A DNA stretch of 64,000 bases from Ornithodoros turicata (taxonomy: Eukaryota; Arthropoda; Arachnida; Ixodida; Argasidae). Positions within the stretch are counted from its first letter, which is position 1. The number at the start of each line of letters is the position of its first letter. A model generated the notes under the pieces. The model was not told the DNA's origin. It saw only the letters and a list, made by a program, of their open reading frames with translations, and did not search any database. Below, piece after piece: positions 52,860-64,000 of this stretch. The position numbers and the translations under genes are program-made. Location of the stretch: contig NC_088203.1 of NCBI RefSeq assembly GCF_037126465.1, positions 94,364,668 through 94,428,667 on the forward strand, in the 5' to 3' direction.

Positions 52860-54300
52860 AAAGGAGTGAGACCGGTCAAGCGTGCAACATTAGAAAATCC
52901 AACCTGATTTTTTTTTTTTTTTCAGCGGTCAGTATGTTGTGGGACACAGCATGAAAGTATGGAATACAAACAGGCGCACCAACATCTTTTGAAGCGCGGG
53001 GTTTGTCACAAAAAGGCGTACGCCTCCCATAAGGACATATGCGTTCTATTCTATCTAGTCTATTTCTAGTTTCTACTCATTAGTTTAGTTTGGGCTATTA
53101 GCTATTACTCCGTGTGCCAAAGCGCTCAAAGCCTACAAGAAGACAAACCATTTGCCCCGAAGCAAGTACAAAAAAATCCGCTACAACACGTTCTCCTGCA
53201 CTCTAAGAACAGAACTCCATCACATAGCTTATGGGGCTTATGCGAGGCTCCGGAGGGTTCACATCGCGTTGACGACTACCTGTAAAGGGTACTCTACCGC
53301 AATAAGAAGTAATATGCGACAAAACCATCTTTACAGGGACCAGTACTCGCATGGGGGTGCAAGCGTTTGAACCTGTGAAGCTCTTTCTCCTCTTGGATGG
53401 TTTCCTGGCACATTAATAGATGCGAAACAATTATTAAAAACAACTTTTTTTCGGAGAACCCGGTTCAAAAAAAATGTTGAGAGGATAGGGAGGTGCACGG
53501 CGAAAATGCTAAAAGAATGGCGAGTATAAACGTTATGAGCAGTATTTCATGGTGAGTCCCGAGAGTTGAGGTAGCTACTCTTTGCGTTCCAGAATCCACT
53601 CGATTACGTCACGACGGGGGGGGGGGGGGGGATGTAGGAGGAAGGTGCGGTCAGCCTGCTCTGAGGTGGCGGCCATGTGCACCTAGGGGAGGGAAAAGAA
53701 GGGAGGGTGAAAACGAAAGGGAAGAGATGGTGGTGGCACAGGAGAGGGAGAGGAATGCCACCTCTCTTGCCCATTCCTAAAACGGGTCCCGAGGGTAGCG
53801 ACTCCGGTATCTAAGAGTATTGACGTGAGAGCTGTCGCCTGCATAGACATCTATGGTCGTCTCGGCTGCATCATGGAGGACGCCCGGAAATTCCAGTGCG
53901 TACTTTGCGACCTGGTGTTTTCTTTAGAGCAACGTGCACGGGACCATACACACAAAACAAGAAGTCGTTGCATGCGAAGGTCGAAAGCTGCTTCTACGCC
54001 TCTTAGAGCTAGTAATGGGCGGTAAATACCCCCAAATCAATGCGTGCATGCTTTATGCACACAGGCCGATGACCCCATACCTAATTCAACACCGTCATAC
54101 TAAAGCGAAGCAGCGGCCAGAGGTTCTGATGTCACGAAGCCCAAATACCACTGTCGTCTGCTGTCGCCATATCGAAGATCGTGCTCGCGCCCGGTCCACA
54201 ACCAACTCGAGGATCGCATACCCCCTTGGTCACGTGGTGCAACTCTGTCAAGTGACCAACACCTACTCAAGGGTTTGTTTTGGACCACAGCCCAGCTGGA
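52860..54300. other. Mostly unassigned; C2H2-finger-like frame at 53825-54023
   Basis: The frame MRAVACIDIYGRLGCIMEDA leads to KFQCVLCDLVFSLEQRARDH and THKTR, a C-x2-C-x12-H-x-H spacing that only partly fits a zinc finger. It may be a gene exon or LINE zinc-finger remnant. A MITE core fragment (CACAAAAAGGCGTACGCCTC) lies at 53009-53028 and a G run at 53619-53630. Confidence 0.3.
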
Positions 54301-54304
54301 CTGC

Positions 54305-54535
54305 AAAATGGTGGTGGTGGTGGTGGTGATAGGGCTTGCCGTTGTCGGCCGTTGCAAAATGGTGGTGGTGGTGGTGGTGGCGATAGGGCTTGCCGTTGTC
54401 GGCCTCACGTATGTGGGCAACGTCACGACTCGCGCCCTGGGGGAATGTGCGTCCTGGGCCGACTTCTAAGGGAACTGTGCCGACATATGTCTGAAAGCGT
54501 CTGAGGAAAACCCAGGAAAAACCCCAGACAGCAAA
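54305..54535 (-). mobile_element. SINE, (CAC)n-tail type, with duplicated 3' end
   Basis: Two GTGGTGGTGG tails (54311-54326 and 54361-54379), each followed by GATAGGGCTTGCCGTTGTCG, show that the 3' end is duplicated in tandem. The rest runs GTCACGACTCGCGCCCTGG, GACTTCTAAGGGAACTGTGC, GAAAGCGTCTGAGGAAAACC, CCAGACAGC. The tRNA head is missing. Confidence 0.85.
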
Positions 54536-55000
54536 ATGGTTGATCTAACCAGCAGACCAGCTTCTACTCCAATCATCTCTATCGCGCCAAACCATGTGGC
54601 CCACTGATGTGGAATTATGGCGGGCATAGTGGAATGAGCGCCGTTCTTCCTACGCTCCTGATTGGCGATGTTTCGGTTTCGTTTCATTGGCATGGCAAAA
54701 TTCGGCAATGTATCTTTCAACGTACCTACTCGTTTCAAGATTTTTCGAAAATCGAATGGCTTTCAACGAGGACGGGCTTCCACTCTGCTGTCTCAGTTTT
54801 GCCCAAAATCCCTAACGAAAACGCCCAAACTAAAGAGTTGATGAATCCTAGGTAATTACTAGTCATGCAGCAGTTGATCTTTGAGAGAATTCCGCAAGGT
54901 CGTATGACACACGCGCAAAAACTGTATCTATGCTGCTCTCATAGCTTTTTTTATTAAACATGTATAACAGACTAAAAAAACACCCTCCATATCAGTTGAC
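54536..55000. other. Unassigned stretch
   Basis: An open frame at 54607-54855 (82 codons) has no recognised domain. Confidence 0.4.
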
Positions 55001-55626
55001 CTTAAAGGGATTATGAAATTTCCCGAACCCCCATACTTTTTTTCGGTGGAAACTGTTCTTCCCGCAGAGAAACTAATATGCCACAAATTTTTCCGGACGA
55101 AATCGCTCCACTCTGCGAGGAGCGCGCGCTGGAAATGTCTCTTCCGCGTTCCTCCTCTCCCGCGCATATTTCCCTGCCGATCGTGTAACTGTACGGACCG
55201 CACTTCGGTTCCCCGTTACGTCACCGGTGTTGCACAATGGCAAGTAATGCCGCGAGCTCGCGCTGTGGCTGCCGCCACTGCCGAAATCTGCCGATCACGC
55301 GAAAGCTGCTGTCATGGAGATTTCCACTCCCGATGAACGCATACGCGGGATCCTACGGCGCATGCTCCTGGCGGGATTCCTCGGCTCGGCAACACGTCAC
55401 GATGACGTGTTGCTGAGCCGGCCGTGGTCGCGTCAGGTTGCCCGTTGTGTCTCCGCTCGGCAGCTCGCCACGGCGCGGCGCTAGCTGTCCTCCCTTCGCT
55501 CCTCCGTTTAAATTCACTCCCGAGAAATCCGCTCGCGCGACGAAAGTAAAATTTCGGTTCTAGACTCAGAAAAATGTCTTCTTTCGAACGAAACGAAGAA
55601 AAAAATCGTTTCATAGTCCCTTTAAG
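55001..55626. mobile_element. 626-bp TIR element, CTTAAAGGGA ends
   Basis: CTTAAAGGGATTATGAAA at the left and TTTCATAGTCCCTTTAAG at the right are inverted copies (one mismatch). If TTAA is the duplicated target, a piggyBac- or Kolobok-like mover is possible; this is inference. The interior is GC-rich and includes ACGTCACGATGACGTG and AACACGTCA/TGACGTGTT inverted motifs. It lies just past the probable 3' end of the zinc transporter gene. Confidence 0.75.
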
Positions 55627-55661
55627 CTTATCGATGCATTTTGCTCATGAAGTTGTTGTTC

Positions 55662-55667
55662 TTTATT
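55662..55667 (-). promoter_or_regulatory. Candidate polyadenylation signal for the zinc transporter gene
   Basis: AATAAA on the minus strand, about 395 bases past the stop codon at 56060. It is the first exact AATAAA I noticed downstream of the stop. Confidence 0.4.
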
Positions 55668-56059
55668 ATTATACGTAGAATGCGTAAAGAGAAAAAGGAC
55701 ATTGGCACAGCCTCAGTAATATGCAAGATGCACAGTTCTCACAACATTGACAAAAATATTTAATGCCATTGATTGTATGCAATTCACTATAAGACCTGCA
55801 CAATGTGACATACCTATGAGGTGCTCATTTTTTCGTACTCCGAGTCAGGCCTCATGTTTTCTTACAAGTTGTAACAATCAGGTCTGACTGACCATCAGTT
55901 TTTGAAAACCAGGCTATGGCTAATACCACACATTTTGCAAGACCACAGTTTTTTTCATGTGTCGAAAAATATTCCTAGCTCTGTTTATTAGAACTCAATA
56001 GAGGCACAATATCTGTACAAGACAGGTGATAACTTAAAAACTAGCTACTTATTGTGTGA

Positions 56060-61770
<5,711 letters not shown>

Positions 61771-61964
61771 CTGCAAGAGAAATACATAGGAAAACAAATA
61801 ATATGTAAGCTCTTGTACAGCACAGCTTTGTTAGTTCTAAGAGAAGCACACATTCTGTTAAAAACCCTTGTACCTGCACAAAATTTCACAACATACAGTA
61901 TTTTCTTGAATGATAGACAAGTTCAGGGTACACAAAAAAAAAGAAGTAAACATTACGGGCATGC
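61771..61964. other. Upstream intron, nothing recognised
   Basis: Sequence upstream of the first visible exon. No further zinc-transporter exon was found between here and 64000. Confidence 0.4.
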
Positions 61965-62750
61965 TAATATTCGAGCTCTCGAATTCGAATCGAATATCCA
62001 ATATTCGGTTTCCCAAATATTCGACTACCCCACGAATATGAACGACACAACCGTGAAGGTGGGTTTCACCTGATGCTTTCCTGCAAGGAGTAAGCCGGCT
62101 TTACAAAATCGCTAGCGCTGCAGAACCAACACAACCCAGCTGGACTGTTGTTGTTTAGCGTTAGATAACGTTAGCCCAAGTTAATTGTGTATACTTCGCC
62201 TGAGGAAAGGGCGGTGTCCCTCCCACGTGCCCTTTAGCGGTGCTGGCGAGGAATTTTGACATCCCTTACGCGCAAAATTTCAGCAATCCAACATCCCCAG
62301 GCAAGACATACACACTAAAGCGAAGAAGTTAAAGGATGTTCATGGCAAAGCTGAGGCAGGACGCCGATTTGTGTGTTTCACAAGTGACCTGTGGATGTTC
62401 AGAAACTATTACAGTCTCATCTGTGTAACTCTATCAATGTGTAACAGCCTCAACCAAATTTTGAAACAAGATAATTGCCCCAGTAAGCGTAAACACGGCT
62501 GAAAATCCGGAAATGCTATCACGTAAAATTAAAGAGCAGGGGCTTCCCACAGAAGATTTAGATGCCTCGCTTGTGACTGTCAATGGCAGAAAAATTACAC
62601 TAAAGCCACAGGCCACAATTTGCAAACTTTTAGTGCAAAAGGCACGTATTGTAAAATTTGCACAAATATTTGATTCTGTATTCAACATTTTTTCCCCCAT
62701 TCGATTCCATATTCAATTAGACTCCAAATATTAGGATTCGCACACCTCTA
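61965..62750 (+). mobile_element. hAT-like element, copy 2, opposite orientation
   Basis: Plus-strand homologue of 58654-59494: GATGTTCATGGCAAAGCTGA and FTSDLWMFRNYYSLICV, with terminal AATATTAGGATTCGCACACC plus TCTA. The two copies face opposite ways about 3 kb apart, around six of the seven zinc transporter exons. Confidence 0.75.
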
Positions 62751-62819
62751 GTAAGCAGAGATTGGGAGGTAGTGTAGCAGTTGGAAATGATGCACAGTAC
62801 TATTTATTCACAGAGCCTG

Positions 62820-62970
62820 AAGTTTTAGGGTTTAACCCGAATCTTCCCCAAATTTGCACCCCGAATTGAAGGTTGCCTCTTTAGGGTGAAACCCAATTTT
62901 TACCCGTCAAATTGCACTCACTGAGACGTCCATAGGAATGCACACGAACTTGTTTGGCAGAAAATGCAGT
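62820..62970. repeat. Inverted partner of 58225-58470
   Basis: CCCCAAATTTGCACCCCGAA, CTCTTTAGGGTGAAACCC, CTTGTTTGGCAGAAAATGCA. A third piece (CTGATTTTTGCCCCCAAATT) lies at 63098-63117. Confidence 0.65.
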
Positions 62971-63244
62971 TACATCACAGTTTGTACCAAACCAGTACTG
63001 TTAGTTTGAGTAACTGAGCCCGATTTCTCCCTGAATATAGCATACTGGAAGTTTTTCCACATGAATTTGCACAAATTTCGAGCACATGTTTATTTACCTG
63101 ATTTTTGCCCCCAAATTTAGAAAAAAAAAGTTTTTTTTCCGTTCCGTCCTGCTTCCGTTCTCCGTTTCGTCCAAAGCGTTAGACAAACCATACTTTCTAA
63201 AAGAGCACCCAACAACCGCCGTCAGGCACATCACACCAAGAATC

Positions 63245-63390
63245 CAAAATCCACTGTGCTGGCACAATTCTTGATCTCTCCCTGCTGTTTCAGCCATCTG
63301 CTAACATTTGCTTCCGAAACTTGAAACCGCCTTGCTGCCGCTAAGTTGTTGCCGCATTCAGTGGCGAAAGCGATAACTTTGCATTCAAGC
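63245..63390 (-). pseudogene. Helix-turn-helix DNA-binding domain relic
   Basis: The minus-strand frame, without a start codon, reads CKVIAFATECGNNLAAARRF, then QVSEANVSRWLKQQGEI and stops soon after. The A-A-R-x-F-x-V-S-x-x-x-V-x-x-W pattern is the psq/Brinker-type HTH common to pogo-like transposases and some regulators. It probably comes from a pogo/Tigger-type element, but a host exon is not excluded. Confidence 0.45.
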
Positions 63391-63869
63391 GCAGCACAGT
63401 GACGACACCATGACAGTGAATTGCTTCGTTTGTTTCACACTGACTGGCGCTGACAACCACAACACTTGGTATTGGCTGCACTGCGCTATTGGCCCGATCC
63501 CATCGCCTGCTCCCGCCTCTGCCATGACGTCGTTGTGGCGTGGATATTCAAATCTAGGACAACCCCCGACTTTGGAACACATTATTAAAAAAAAAAAAAG
63601 AGGTTGTCTGAGATACGAGTAGATACGGTAACCTTATGGGAATGTTGCACATTTTTTGCATCAACTGGGCATCTGTTACTATACGATAGGTTTTGACCAT
63701 TCAAATTTTCTAGCATGCTGTGGGCAGCAGCTGTTGGCTAACATTGTGTTTAAAATACATAAAGAATAAAATCTGTGGCTGCATTAATATATGGGAACTG
63801 AAGAAGAATTAACTTTCACACAGCTGACTACATAAGTTTTAATATTTTTGTGAAAGACACACATTTTAT

Positions 63870-64000
63870 TATTATAATTAGAGCTGTGCGAATATTCGAA
63901 ATTTCGAATATGAAACGAACATCTGATGCTATTCGAATGCTATTCGCAACCTATTTTCAGTATTCTATATTTTCGAATATTTTTCGAATAGTACTGAGGC
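63870..64000. repeat. ATTCGAA-rich hAT-like terminus, running off the window
   Basis: TTAGAGCTGTGCGAATATTC, then GAAATTTCGAATATGAAACG, and further ATTCGAAT repeats. Same terminus as 8217-8240 and 8390-8415. Confidence 0.6.

Overview
The window is animal nuclear DNA, almost certainly from a chelicerate and most likely a tick. The evidence is multi-exon genes with GT-AG introns, a neprilysin-like M13 gene (a family greatly expanded in ticks), a tRNA-derived SINE with a (CAC)n tail resembling those known from ticks, and a dense litter of Ty3/gypsy, Ty1/copia, BEL/Pao, non-LTR, hAT, Tigger-like and palindromic MITE sequences. The species cannot be fixed from the sequence alone.

Two host genes are convincing, both on the minus strand. 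At 42035-45228 is a five-exon M13 (neprilysin/ECE family) type II membrane protein. Its exon phases all join and its fold motifs are present, but its zinc site is destroyed, so it reads as a complete pseudopeptidase. At 56060-61770 are seven exons covering the C-terminal half (about 406 residues) of a zinc transporter of the SLC30A5/ZnT5 type, including the HxxxD metal sites and a His-rich cytosolic loop; the N-terminal exons lie beyond the window. Two broken protein-coding relics are also present: a THAP-domain pseudogene (6415-7330) and a frameshifted BTB/AT-hook reading frame (about 12171-13036), the latter lying between two 1.2-kb inverted arms.

Region by region: 1-9 kb holds SINE, LINE, gypsy and MITE relics, a near-perfect 349-bp palindrome (1607-1955), a hammerhead-like motif (4571-4622), a clean MITE with an 8-bp target duplication (5534-5892) and the THAP relic. 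9.4-14.4 kb is the inverted-arm structure with the BTB frame inside. 15.6-21.8 kb is a foldback element with arms of about 0.95 kb holding a scrambled Ty3/gypsy element whose two RT halves diverge from one point. 22-38 kb is an archipelago of nested palindromic MITEs that share the termini CACTCT..AAAA and the core GGCGTACGCC, plus LINE pieces. 39-41.3 kb holds a 34-bp-TIR element and a 1,098-bp hAT-like element with an 8-bp target duplication. 42-45.2 kb is the M13 gene. 47.5-51.7 kb is a decayed copia element carrying a SINE (14-bp target duplication) in its protease and a MITE in its RT. 52.1-52.9 kb is a BEL/Pao integrase relic. 55-64 kb is the ZnT5-like gene with hAT and Tigger-like insertions in its introns and upstream sequence.

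The two host genes show no functional link. The remainder is best read as the stratigraphy of several waves of transposition. Long stretches (for example 27.2-29.7 kb and 38.4-39.0 kb) contain nothing I can recognise.
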